Below are positions 32,769 to 43,939 of a DNA stretch of 64,000 bases, one piece after another. Positions within the stretch are counted from its first letter, which is position 1; each line of letters begins with the position of its first letter. The stretch lies in contig CM043953.1 in the NCBI GenBank assembly GCA_014529385.2, forward strand, positions 77,984,872-78,048,871, read 5' to 3'. Under the pieces are notes generated by a model, which saw only the letters and a list, made by a program, of their open reading frames with translations, was not told the origin of the DNA and made no database searches. This DNA is from Adiantum capillus-veneris. Lineage: Eukaryota > Streptophyta > Polypodiopsida > Polypodiales > Pteridaceae. A program made the position numbers and the translations under genes.

Positions 32769-32788
32769 TCCCCGGCAAAATGGCGCGA
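32769..32788 (-). promoter_or_regulatory. Gypsy-2 primer binding site
   Basis: The minus strand reads TCGCGCCATTTTGCCGGGGA, a two-base-longer variant of the TGGCGCCGTTGCCGGGGA primer site. It is four bases from the LTR edge at 32793. The extra bases in the middle may have weakened priming. Confidence 0.75.
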
Positions 32789-32792
32789 CGGA

Positions 32793-33681
32793 CGTTAGCA
32801 CAGTGAGAACTCACCTAACAAGATTTGTCAGCTAAGGACGAAGCTCGACCCGCAGGTGCATGGAAGCAAGCATATGGTGTCAATCTACACTCGATCGACT
32901 CTCGCTAATTCCTACAGAGGTCTCTACCCAATGTCTAAGCTACAGTCTTCAAGAGTGCATAAGAGGAGATTTCCTACAACGCTTCCAAGAGCCAAATACC
33001 CATCAAACATTCTCGAAACGCCACAGAACTTGAAGGAGACCCTACTAACACCAATAGGTCACTCTCCCTAAGGTCTATGAACCAAAATACCAACCCTAAA
33101 CACCTGGTGCAAAATCACATAGGATGTCTGGCCAAAATCTGCAGATCGTTTCCGAAAACTAAAGTGCCTAATGTGTAGCTCTACTCCATGCGAACGCGTG
33201 GATATGTTGAAATGCAAAAACGGATAACTTATGCTCACCGAATCACCAGATGAAGCTCGCGGGTCAAGCACACAAAACCAGACCGTACGCCCGCAATGTA
33301 GGTATTGGCGCGTAGCTCTTGTTAGGGGCAACACGTTGTACTTCTCCGCACTCGATTCCGACCATCGGTGCGCGCATAGCATCAAGATGAAACTCTCACT
33401 CTCTCTCGTACACAGTACGCTCACTCACAGCACGGAACTTTTTAAAAATGACAAAGGTTTTTCCATTAAGGTCAAAAAGTGATATAAATACCTTACAATC
33501 TCAAACCCTAATGTTCCAATTTAACCATCTACTCAATCTAAATGTCAAAAATGGGATACAATCTGGAAACTTCTATAAGCCCCAATATTTACAAAGGTGA
33601 GATTCTCAATAATTGAATAATTACAAAAAATAATATTCCGCCGAGCAGTCATTTTCCGTAGGGTGTGTCCAACCGCTAACA
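32793..33681 (-). repeat. Gypsy-2 5' LTR
   Basis: 889 bp, direct repeat of 16566-17471. The first base pair is CG where the other copy has TG, a point change at the terminus. Ends CCGCTAACA. A CTCTCTCT run near 33,400 and TATAAATACC at 33,482-33,492 are shared with the other LTR. Confidence 0.92.
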
Positions 33682-33892
33682 CAAGGTTTCTTAGGTCAAA
33701 AACTAATCATCTGGGAGCTATAATCAAGGATTAACTGATACAATGTGGAAGCTTATAGCTTTGGCTCATAGATTACAATATTCACTCGTCAAATAGGAGT
33801 TACAATATTCTCAATTTATCAAAAGAATAATTTTTTTTACAATGAAGCTCCCGAAAAATGTTAGATGGGTTAGCTTGCTGCTAACAATAATA
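33682..33892. other. Spacer between Gypsy-2 and Gypsy-3
   Basis: AT-rich with no recognised feature. It may be the displaced end of the sequence into which Gypsy-2 inserted. Confidence 0.4.
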
Positions 33893-35886
33893 TAAGCACC
33901 TCAACTAAAACAAAACCACAACACATAGGCTAAACAAAATTGGCACCACAACACTTAGAATTTCAAGTCCCATTCAACACAAAACACATACGCAAAACCT
34001 AGCCACCCCATGCATTAACTTAAGGCCAAGGGAGTCCTCTCCACCTTGCAACCCTCTCACAATGGCTTACTCGAGGCAAGGGCTACATACACAAAACATC
34101 AATTGAACAACCAGCAAAACAATAGGACACTTGAAACACTCACATTTGTATAGATTTCATGATGTTTAGTAAACACAAGAAGAAGGAAAAACATCAAGAC
34201 GTGGAGCTCAAACCACCTCTTCTTTGATATGACCATCAAAATGAGCGTACAATTTTAGAAGAAATCTCTAATTCCTCTCCTCTCTTCTCTTTGGCATACA
34301 CTATGCAAAGCACTTTGCATTCATGGATTTAGCAATAATTAGGCAAAGTGTATGGCTATTTACACTACCAAGCTAGCATCACATAACGCAAGGCTTCTTG
34401 TGCAAAGCTTGTAGCCTCTCTCACAATTCCTCTAGCACTCTTCTTCTCTACACTTCTCACTTCTTCTTCTGATATATTTTTACAAAGAGAGGCCCTCCTT
34501 TTATATATTTTTTGGAGGGATTAGAATTTGCATGATCACTTTTAATTCACATAACAAAGCTTTGCTCGGGACTAATCTGATGTAGGTGAGGAGATAGATA
34601 ATATGGCTAGATTTGAGGTTAGTAGGTTATAACTCTAGTTAGTATTTTTTAGAAATAGAAATGTACAATGGTAGGGTGTGTAAAATGAGAAAAAGCAAGA
34701 AATCGGGTAGGATTACACTCTCTTATCGGTCGGTGTCAAGGAAATGAAGAATGACCGCCCTCATTTTAAACGTCCTCGATACTTGGAATTCATTAGAATT
34801 GGTTGATCTTTCGATAATTATAGCTTTTTTTCCGCTTTCTCATAGGTGGAATAAATTAGAAGTTTTTGGAGCATTGGAGATGTGTGTATGAGAAGGAGAA
34901 AAGGGAAAAAGACGATTAATGATAGAGAGTTGCAAAAACATGAAGGTATAGACAATGGAAATCATGGTTACTTCTAATGATCTTCTCCATGCTAGATTTT
35001 CTCTATGATGCTACTAATGGTGGTGTGTGTCAGTGTTTGTAATGAGAGTGTGTAAGGAAATAAAAATGTGTAAAAAGAGAATGGGCTATTTGTAAGTGTA
35101 AAAATGGGCTATTTGGAAGTGTAAAAATTCATTTTAGGACACTAAAGATGCCCGAATAAGCCCCGGAGGTCATGGTCGTTGGTCCTTGGGTCTATTTTTT
35201 ATATGTAAAAGGAGAAAAGGAAGGAGAGAGAGAGAGAGAAATATGGCTCAACAATGAGGAGAGAGAGTGAAATTCGAGCTAGGGTTTCGTGCAAAAATGT
35301 AAAAGCTCCACACATCACCAAGCTCTTGAAAAGATCTTACATGTCTAATTTTTTATATGTACCTTTGTCCACATGTTCACCATGAATTTGCATGAAACCT
35401 ATGTCTATCCTCTTGTATAGGCTTGTAGGTTGTTGAAATGAATAACTTCTCCTTTGAAATCAAATGTGGAGCCAACACCTCATGTCTTTTGCATTCAAGT
35501 AAAACTATTTTCCCATGTGGAGATATTACCAACCTTATTTATTACCCTATGGATTTATACAAGGAGTAGCATGGGAAGCTATATGGGTAAGCGTAAAATT
35601 AAATGCTAAATGTGAAGATATTTTTATTTATTTAAATACTCTTTCACTATAATATACATACACAAACTTACATTTATTGATAACACACACCAAAATTTAA
35701 TATAAATAAAAAGGTGGGTTTCTCATGAGAAAGATTGATGACGGATATTTATCCCACCATTTCACCTTTGCATAGATAGCTTATTCGATGTATGTACATA
35801 TCATATATATTTGGTTTTATTATGTCTATGTTTGGTATTTATTCTATTTCTTTTCTCATGATTTTTGGACCAAAAAACATTTATCA
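33893..35886 (-). repeat. Gypsy-3 3' LTR (probable)
   Basis: The first ~1.1 kb is a direct repeat of 43940-45029; it includes TTGCAACCCTCTCACAATGG and CATACACTATGCAAAGCACT. The outer limit on the right is inferred: CATTTATCA at ~35,878-35,886 followed by the G-rich tract on the minus strand would give a TGATAAATG LTR start. A GA microsatellite lies at 35,223-35,240. The second part (35,010-35,886) has no counterpart in the right copy. Confidence 0.6.
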
Positions 35887-35892
35887 TTTAGT

Positions 35893-35928
35893 CCCCCCCC
35901 CCCCCCCCCCCCCCCCCCGCCCAGTTGA
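35893..35928. repeat. 36-base poly-C run
   Basis: An uninterrupted run of 36 C, followed by GCCC. On the minus strand it is a G tract at the position where Gypsy-3 should have its polypurine tract. It may be an expanded polypurine tract or an assembly artefact; homopolymer length is uncertain. Confidence 0.8.
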
Positions 35929-36320
35929 TGATTCATTCATGTACCATCAATTGGCTTTTACTAGAATAAAAATTCTGGATAATTTTGCACTACTCCTTCA
36001 AGGTTCCTCTTCTTCTTGATGCATCTTTTCCTTCAAAGGTTCTTCACCTAGTTGCACATGATTTCAATGTGTGAGAAGTGCAAGAGTAGTAGCATATCTC
36101 CCTCATTTTCTCTTTGGCTTGTTCCATATTCAAATCTCCTGGATGCAACTTAGATAAGGCTTGAGTTGATAGCTATTGACCTTTCTAGGATGTTCCTTTC
36201 CATAATCCATCAATTAGTAGTAGTTGCCTGTATAGGCTTTCTTCACAATGTAAGGCCCTTCCCATTTATTCCCAAACTTAGCATCAAACCTGTTGTCCAA
36301 CATACTATTGTAGCAAAGAA

Positions 36321-37270
36321 CTAGGCTCTTCTCTTTAATACTTTGTCTTTGAGACCCTTGTCAAGCTTCTCCTTGAGTTGCAAAGCTTTCTTCTCGTAGC
36401 ACCTGTACACATACTCTTGTCTCCACTTTAGTTCCACCATAATGAGGATCCTATTGATCCATGCTTCATCGTCCTTCTTTTCATGTGTATCTATAAGCTT
36501 TATAGTAGGAATGTGAAGTTCAATTGGTTGCAAAGCTTCTTATCCATACACTTAGTAAAATGGAGTGAATTGTGTAGTGTTCATCTTTGTAAGTTGTCCT
36601 AAATTGTGTAGTGTTCATCTTTGTAAGTTGTCCTAAATATCCATAATACCTCATCTAAGAAATCATCCCATAACTTTCACTTACTTTTCACCATCTTCCT
36701 TATGATTCTTGCAATGATGCCGTTAACTTTCTCTACCAAATCATTTGATTGAGGATAATATGGTGTGCTATGTCTATGGTGAATTTTAAGCTCATCACAT
36801 ACTTCCATTAGTAAGACCTTTCTAAAACGTGGACCATTATTAGAGACAATTTCAAGAGGTGTACCAAACCTAGAACAGATTTGGGTATAAACAAACCTAG
36901 CCATTGTCATTCCATTTACTCATGCTACACTTTGTACTTCTACCCATCTTGTCATATAGTCGATAGCAACAAGGATATCAACTTTACCATTTGTTATTCT
37001 AGGCAATGGACCCATAGAATCAATTCCCCATTTTTCAAAATGACCACATGCAATGACTAGTTTTTGAGGTCCATACAATAACCTTTTGTTGCCATTGACT
37101 TGGTAATACTTCTACACCAATGTTGGACATCCACATGCATACTTGGCCAAACATACCCAGCTAACAAGGATTTTTTGATTGCTAGCTCATGCGAAAAATG
37201 ACCCCCACAAGCTTCTTTATGCAACCCTCTCAATATTTTAGGAATTTCACTAGTGCATGATACTCATCTA
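36321..37270 (-). pseudogene. Gypsy-3 integrase
   Basis: In sense order: the zinc-binding H2C2 region (KEACGGHFSHELAIKKSLLA then GYVWPSM near 37,220-37,120); the core with FVYTQICSRFGTPLEIVSNN (second catalytic position, D replaced by N in SNNG) and YYPQSNDLVEKVNGIIARII (catalytic Glu in VEKVN) at 36,677-36,910; and a C-terminal tail (YVYRCYEKKALQLKEKLDKG) at 36,321-36,533. Integrase would insert cDNA in the nucleus. The D-to-N change and several stops make it inactive. Near 36,566-36,636 a ~34-bp direct duplication (AATTGTGTAGTGTTCATCTT repeated) disrupts the frame. Confidence 0.85.
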
Positions 37271-37380
37271 CAAACAAGATCCTTACCCTTTTGGTACAAA
37301 GCCCCCTCAAACCAAAGAAATGAGCTTGCTTTCTTGATGAGCCTCCTTCATTGTGCCATTGTAAAATATTTAGGAAATTC

Positions 37381-37940
37381 TCAATCCAAGATGTAGTTAA
37401 CCATAGGTGCTAAGGACTCCATGCATGCATATTGTGGCCCCTTCATTGTTGCAGCTGCAATAATGACTTGCACTTCATTTTGACCTGAGATTGCTTGTTG
37501 AGCTAGTAAGTTTGTATCGATATTTTCTTTTCTAGGGATGTGATAGAGTTGTACTTCTTCAAACTTTGCCAAAAGTTTACGAATGGTAGAAACTTTGGAT
37601 CTAAGCCTTTCATTCTTACAAGCCCAAATCCCAAGAATTTGTTTTACAATTAACAAAGCATCACCTTTCACCATAAGTCATTGTAGCTTTTTGGCTAAGC
37701 ACGTCTTCAACCCATTGAGTAGAACATCGTACTCCGCTTCATTGTTGCTTGTTGATTCTTTTAGAGCCACTTGCTCTTTCATCACCACTTCTCCTTCTGG
37801 GCTCATCAAAATAAGCTCCCCCCCTTCTTGTGGCTCTTTGAAAAGAACCACCAAAGAATAGAGTGTAGGCATTTGAGAGAATTTTGGGTGGTGGTGGAGA
37901 AATTGAATTAAAACTTGGCACCTTAATGATATTCTCATGC
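37381..37940 (-). pseudogene. Gypsy-3 second RNase H (Tat-type)
   Basis: Across shifts it reads LILMSPEGEVVMKEQVALKE, STSNNEAEYDVLLNGLKTCL (the conserved N-N-E-A-E-Y motif with catalytic Glu) and then VKGDALLIVKQILGIWACKN (the G-D-A/S motif with catalytic Asp) and VQLYHIPRKENIDTNLLAQQ. This is a full plant-like RNase H fold separate from the first one, the defining feature of Tat-lineage Ty3 elements. It has at least two shifts. Confidence 0.87.
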
Positions 37941-37984
37941 ACCCGATAGGTAAGAATTTCTACACATTGTCTTCTACCTTGAAT

Positions 37985-38300
37985 TGGTACTCATATCCCA
38001 TCAACCACTTTGTAATCCTTGGGCTTAGTGTCATTTGTGGATGACACCCAAGGAAACAAGTTTTTTGTAGTAAGGATGACAAATGGTTTAGGCAAAAGAT
38101 AAGATCTAAATTTTCTTACTAAAAAAATGAGTGCAAGCATCATTAGTTCGGCATCATTATACCCTTTCTCATTGGTGTTTGTTACCCTATTAATAAAGTA
38201 CACTGGCCTCATTCTACTACTATGTGGATCTTGTTGTAGGAGAATGGCTCCTATTGTTTTCATACCCACACTTGGATACAAAGAACAAAAAATCCCAGCA
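37985..38300 (-). pseudogene. Gypsy-3 first RNase H
   Basis: The 96-codon frame contains TIGAILLQQDPHSSRMRPVY and YNDAELMMLALIFLVRKFRS, the usual gypsy RNase H segments (G-A-x-L-x-Q and the E-x-x-x-x-x-x region). It follows the RT and precedes the Tat-type RNase H. Confidence 0.82.
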
Positions 38301-39260
38301 CAGTGGCATCAACATTGGAAGCTCAGACAATACCATCTGTATGCCCTTAAAATGCTCCTCTAAATCGTCATACCATGAAACTCCACTTGTTGTGTTAGCT
38401 TTTGGAGTGGTCTCAACAACTCAGATGCTAAATGAATGAACCTTGCCATGTACTTCACCTTGTGGATAAATGATGTAACCTCCTTGATGTTTCTAGGTGA
38501 TGGTATTTCCATGAGAGCTTTAGGCTTGGATGGATCCACTTCAATTCATCTTTGTGATATCATGTGGCCAATCAAAATGACTTCATCTTCCCCAATGTGG
38601 AACTTGTATGGGTTGAGCTACCCCCCAAGGTTATCTAGGTGCTATGATCCTTCTTCTACCTTTTGCACATGTAAAGACTTTGAGCTATAGATACAAAAGT
38701 CTTCAATGAACACCCTTATTGAATTCCCAAAAAAGCTTGGAACACAAAATTCATGAACCGTTGGAAGGTGGCTGGTGCATTAGTTAGGCCAAAAGGCATG
38801 ACTCAAAATGCAAAACATCCCCATGGTGTAATGAATGTTGTTTTCCTTTGAACTTCCCCTACAATGCGTATTTGGAACTAGCCTCAATAGCCATCACAAC
38901 AAGGTGAACTTTTCATGTCCTACTTCATTTAGAATATAAAGAGGAAAGTGGTCCCTCTTAGTCACTTCATTAAGTGGTCAATAGTCCATACACACCCTCC
39001 ATTTTCCATTATTCTTTGGAGTCACCACTAATGGGGACACCCAATCTAAATTCTCCATTAGATATATGAAACTTGAAGATAGTAGCTTTTTGACCTCCTT
39101 TAAAAGTGATGCCTCCTTTACAACACCCAGCCTTCGTAGCTTTTGCATCCAAAGATGGTTTTCTGGCTTTAGCTCAATTTGATGTTGGATGACATCAACT
39201 CCTCTAACATCAATGCAATCTTTGACAAACAAGTTAGGAAATTTTTGTAGCATTTCTTTG
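38300..39260 (-). pseudogene. Gypsy-3 reverse transcriptase
   Basis: Readable from LQKFPNLFVKDCIDVRGVDV (39,253) through DWVSPLVVTPKNNGKWRVCM, then in broken frames to a catalytic region reading FIEDFCIYSSKSLHVQKVEE, with the second catalytic Asp pair changed to E-D. It continues through LIGHMISQR and FIHKVKYMARFIHLASELL. Several stops. It is close in sequence to the RT of Gypsy-5 (FIDDFCVYNSRKLHVQKFEM), so both are of one lineage. Confidence 0.85.
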
Positions 39261-39632
39261 TACTCTCCCCTTTCCTCTTACGTAAGGGTTTTGGAAATCA
39301 TACTCTCTATTATCTCTTCATTATTTCCTTTGGTTGCTCTTGTGGTGGCTCTTTTTACTCTGCTTCTTCTGATCTCTGACCGAGAGGTTTGAGTCTGATG
39401 CCCATCACTTCTATAAAGGAATATTCTCTAGTGGTGGTGAGGTCATTGTCTTCTTCTTCTGAGGTTGTAGTTCTGCACTCTTCTTATATTTCACTTGGTG
39501 TTGACTCCCCTTGTAGGTCTTCTTGACATTTCTCCTTCATGTTGTATACAAACTTCCTATGGTTGTCGTTCTTGCATATAAGATTCCATTCTCCCAATCC
39601 CGCAAGGCGATATCCATTCCCTTTGGTGGTCA

Positions 39633-40070
39633 TCACATGAAGAAATCAACATGCTTTTTAATCCCAAGGACCTCCACTCCCACATACCTGATAAGCCCCA
39701 AGTAACGTGTCTTGCTATTATATGTCACTTTTACCTTAATCTCCATTGGTTCTTGGATCCTCAACCCTAATTTTCTCATGAGATTCTCTGTCATGATATA
39801 TATTTGAGCACCTTCATCTATGAGCCCTCTTTTGACAAGTCTAGCCTTTATATAACAATCAAGTGTTGGAGTGATGTCCACTTGGGCCTCTACTTCTATA
39901 ATTTTTACAATTGGTACCCCTCCCTTGACTTTCACCCTCATGCTTACCGCTCGTACAATTTCTTTCCTCACTTGTGGACATATAACTAAGAATTGAGGCC
40001 AAGAAATGTTAGGACCCTTACCTTGCATATCCTCAATTAAACTGTATGGATCCATCCCATGACCAAGCAC
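39633..40070 (-). pseudogene. Gypsy-3 aspartic protease region
   Basis: 145 open codons. PTLDCYIKARLVKRGLIDEG then AQIYIMTENLMRKLGLRIQE gives the active-site segment, with D-E-G-A in place of the usual D-T/S-G-A, a change expected to abolish activity. The N-terminal half (GKGPNISWPQFLVICPQVRK) is the linker commonly found before the protease in Tat-like elements. Downstream 39,270-39,630 is a broken acidic spacer to RT. Confidence 0.75.
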
Positions 40071-40339
40071 CTTTGGTTAATCCTTCTGCACCTTTTCTTT
40101 ACCACGATCCACTCTACCCCATTTGCTTCTATGACCCAACATTCCTTTGAGATGGATGAACTACCTCTAGTAAATGCACACTAGGATCTGGTAGAGGTGG
40201 GATAGTCTCTCCTCCATTGTTGGTAGGTGGTGGTGGACTCACATCAACCACTTGTCCCAAGCTCCTTTGCTGCAGCAAGAGTGGTTATCGTGGTGGGTCA
40301 TTCGTATTCATCACTGGATAGTAAGTTTTTCCTCACTCG

Positions 40340-40760
40340 CTCTTCTCTTGGATAAGGACAATTGTACATGCCTTGTCCTCTTTCTCCATAGTTACAACAC
40401 TTTAGCACCGGCCTAGGTCTAGGATCTCATTTCATGGGGCATTGAGGTGGCCCTCTTTGTCCTACACCTTGTAAAAAATGAATGGACAAATTGTTAATTG
40501 ACTTGTTGAGCCTTTTAATTACCTCCGATGTGACTTCTAGGAATTGAAAATGGTTGGATCTTTGTCTGATCTCCCTTGTTGGGTTGTCTTCATTATTACC
40601 ACAATCCTGCACACAGTTCATTTCACAAAACTTTTGTGTAGCTCTTTGCTCAACTTTAGTAAAATTTGATGGTTTGCCTACCATCACCTTAGTTTTTAAA
40701 GTTGGTGTGAGGGCCATGCCCGAGGACCACCGGTTGTACCATCTCTACATGGATACACCG
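40340..40760 (-). pseudogene. Gypsy-3 gag C-terminus with decayed zinc knuckle
   Basis: Frame 40717-40427 (VEQRATQKFCEMNCVQDCGN, then SEVIKRLNKSINNLSIHFLQ) leads into CCNYGERGQGMYNCP at ~40,400-40,350. Aligned on CX2CX4HX4C, the second Cys is Tyr and the His is Gln, both single-base changes. The knuckle could no longer bind zinc. Confidence 0.65.
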
Positions 40761-40769
40761 TGATCTCCG

Positions 40770-42900
40770 ACATCCCTTCCGCTTGAGACCAACACCAAGA
40801 CAGGACTCCTCCTGCTCTTTGATGCCAACTCAAGGGGGTGATAACATTCAATTTATCTCATATGGATCCCTTAGCCCCAAAGAACCTTGCTGACTGATCA
40901 ATCTTACCAATCGAAGTCATCAAACTAACGTGGAACTCAACCTTCTGAGATTTCTCTAATTCAACCTTGGTTCAAGGTCATTGACGCTTTTTTCCCGGTT
41001 AGGACCGAGCACAGTCGTCAATGCATTCCCCTAAGGTGAGTGTATTAAATTCTACACACAATCATGGCGAACCAAGAATACATTTCAAGTATTTGAAAGC
41101 AGCATGCAAACTGTTGCATACCCTTGCAAATGTGCATTTATCAGGTCGTTCCCACCTTTTCCTTTATAGAATAATTTTACTTCCTTTTTCCTTTAATATT
41201 AGTAAGATTATCTAGTTATCTTTCAAGCAATCACATATACTTCTCCAGGCATATCCCGATCCTCGTCCCAGGACTCGAGTATCCTGTCTCCTCCACCACG
41301 TGAGAAGGCGGCACCTTTACACAGATTCCAATTCTTATTTTTCTTTATCTTGTGTAGGAAAGGCTTCAAAAATAATTTACTTTAGGTTCCTTTTAAATCA
41401 ATAACCCCGAGAAGAAGAGCAAAGGTCCGGCTGATGAGAACAATTGTGGGATAGCCCATTTAGGTTCCTAGCCTTTCCAAGGTTCCTTTTTCCCAAACAA
41501 TTTGAAGAGTCCCTTAATTAAATCACATCTTCCTCCCTTATCATGATCCCTCCATGGATCCTTTTTCCTTCCTCCTTTTCCCGTCGGCATCAGGCCTACC
41601 CGGACTAGGCCGATTTTTGGACGCTCCGCGGATCACATCCACCCGGCCGGGACACACTCCCATTCAATCCCATTTCTAGGGCAATGAATGAACCCTGAGC
41701 TCAAACATAGACCAAAGTTTATCAGTCCTAGTCGAAAAGGACCATCCCCTGTTGTATCCCACAGGTACACACCTGCGCCGACCTTTTTCCAAACAATGAA
41801 GACAAGTTCACACTTAAATCGCTATGTTATGCTAGGGCTATCCACTTCATTCTTCTCGGTAAATTTTTTAATCCTAGTTTAAATTTTTATATTAAGCTCC
41901 TTGAGTTATAAACCCTTAATTCCTAATTCCTTTTAATTTTCATTTCAAACAAGAACTTAAGAAAACAACGAATCTCATGGAAGTTTAAGGTTTTGTCTCT
42001 ACGTAAGTTTCAAGTTATCCCCGACTTGGATGAATCCCATTTTGGTCCCTTTCATCATTTGCAATCCATGGGACATCTCCATGGAAGCGATGAGAGTTTT
42101 ATGTTCAAGCAACACGGTCATGACATCCGTGAAGCTATCCCCTTACTCTCCCCTTCGAATTTGCAAAACAAACTTGAAAGCTGACGAACTTGAAATGAAC
42201 AATACATATGCTTTCAATAATGAGTTTTTGCTTTGGTGTGATCTATGTATGGTACACACAAAACATTCAAAATGCACCAACTTACAACCTTGTGAAACTA
42301 ATCAAAACTTCCTTTGAATGATTATGCAAGAGTAAAACTCTTATATGCATGGTAGTGTAAAATGGCAAAGTTCCTGAGAGTGGATTTGCTAGTGTATTGT
42401 AAAATATGCATGTAATAGTGTATGAATGATCAACAAATTCTTCTTTTGCAAGGGATTTAGGCGTACCTTTAATACCGTGGAGAGGATTAATCAAGTGGCT
42501 TAAAGAGGCTTAAGGTTTCGGAACCTTAATGTATAGATAGTAGGGTCTTCTTCTTGCTTTGGAAGAGTAACAGCAAGTGTATTGACGTGGCCGGATCTTT
42601 TTCCCTTTGCTTGAAAACCACCAAATTGGCTATGGGAATAGAAGAGATTAAGAAAATTCAAGCTATGGAAAGCTTGTAAGTTTAAGAGAGAGAAGGTGAA
42701 GAGAGTAATGGTAATTTGGATTATGGTTATGGCTTCTCTTGAGAAGAGAGGGATGTGTAGGTGTAGGATTAGCATTGGCTTTTCATGGCTCACTATCAAG
42801 CTTGCACTATCAAAATGTGTAGAGAAATGAAGTGAAGTGCAGCGTAGCGAAATGAAGAGAAGAAGTGTTTAATGAGTAGGGAAGGCCTCCTTTTAAGCTT
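40770..42900. other. Gypsy-3 internal stretch without recognised gene
   Basis: It separates the gag C-terminus from the capsid part, so it may hold an unrecognised insertion. A locally GC-rich patch at 41,575-41,660 (GGACGCTCCGCGGATC) stands out from the AT-rich surroundings. Short frames on either strand have no recognisable similarity. Confidence 0.45.
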
Positions 42901-42922
42901 AATTTGATATACATGATAATCA

Positions 42923-43300
42923 TCAAACGGCTTTTTCTTTAGAACAAAAATTTCTTGCCATAGTAAGTTGGGTGCTTGCGGGATGAAAGTATTGGGCTGA
43001 GAACCTTCGCACAACTTGTTGAAAATTACCTCGAATCTCCTCATGTAGGGACTGAAACCAAGTGCATGCATCTTTTCTAAGGGCTACTTCAAACATACCC
43101 AATCTCTCTTGGTCTATCACTTGATGATTAATATGCAACACCATGTGAACTTTTACAAGATACAACTTATCATCCTCACCAAGCTCTCTAAAGAAAGAGG
43201 GTATCCTGACATTTGTCATTGGCCCTCCATTTGGGAATATAATGATTAAAACAAGTATAAATGCAAGAGATTCACAGTCAATCACTAGCAAATGATGAAG
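42923..43300 (-). pseudogene. Gypsy-3 gag capsid fragment
   Basis: The 122-codon frame contains MTNVRIPSFFRELGEDDKLY, LGMFEVALRKDACTWFQSLH and GNFQQVVRRFSAQYFHPAST: the W-F pair followed by an aromatic/Arg-rich helix typical of retrotransposon Gag capsid domains. It ends at a stop after FCSKEKAV; the rest of the capsid was not found. Confidence 0.7.
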
Positions 43301-43398
43301 TCAGAAAACACCATTCTAAGTTCTCATCTTGGGCTATCCAAAACTCAATAAGCTCACGATTTGTTTGATTAAAATAGAATTAAACCCTATTGATAGCC

Positions 43399-43722
43399 CT
43401 AATAAAGGTTGAAATTCATAAAACTCGATCGATAGATGTACACCTCTATAGCCTCTTCTTCATGGTCCCAATAGGTTGCAGCATCCCAAGTAATAAATTG
43501 GACTTGCTCTCCACTTCCCAAAGCACACACAATTTGAATGAAAAATAGATCCTCTTGCCCGTTGAAAGCAGTGAGAAAGTAGCAATTGATTAGCAACTCG
43601 TTGTTTTCAAACTCTACCCACTTCGAGTGTGGTAAACTTCTCACACTTTCATACAACACATCTTCTTCAAGACAAATAAAATTTGCAAGATTAAACGGTT
43701 CAGGTACACGAATCCTGAACAA
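43399..43722 (-). CDS. Unrecognised 107-codon frame upstream of Gypsy-3 gag
   Basis: Begins MFRIRVPEPFNLANF and is rich in acidic and aromatic residues. It lies between the 5' LTR-like repeat and gag. Tat-lineage elements can carry an extra frame at this place, but I see no motif to support that. It could be a chance frame. Confidence 0.25.
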   Translation of the reverse strand: MFRIRVPEPFNLANFICLEEDVLYESVRSLPHSKWVEFENNELLINCYFLTAFNGQEDLFFIQIVCALGSGEQVQFITWDAATYWDHEEEAIEVYIYRSSFMNFNLY

Positions 43723-43939
43723 AAACTCCTATGGATTAGTCCAAAAATGTCTTATCGAGTATCTATCAATAGTGTGTCAATGAAGGTAGCAAAAGATGAG
43801 ATTTTAAAAAAAATTATCTAGGTTCTCTACACCCTCTCCATAGAGGCAAGCTCTATATATCTCACCACGTTTCTTAGCCAACACCGTGAGAACCTTCAAG
43901 CATGCATACTCAATGCTTCAAGAAAATGGATGAATGACA

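Larger units (their letters stand above)
16566..33681 (-). mobile_element. Gypsy-2: 17.1-kb Ty3/gypsy element with extra coiled-coil reading frame
   Basis: Two direct ~900-bp LTRs (16566-17471 and 32793-33681) enclose, in minus-strand order: primer site, palindromic leader, gag with two zinc knuckles, protease, reverse transcriptase, a second protease-like domain, a second palindromic repeat block, a ~1,095-codon coiled-coil frame and a polypurine tract. No RNase H or integrase core was recognised. No target duplication is visible (GACGA against CAAGG), so the unit may be recombinant rather than one insertion. By eye the first ~390 bp of the LTRs are about 95% identical, with differences mostly CG to TG or CA. 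Confidence 0.85.

Noticed and set aside
16561-33686. Target duplication around Gypsy-2
   Set aside because: The flanking bases GACGA and CAAGG do not match, and no shifted pair of five bases fits the LTR ends.
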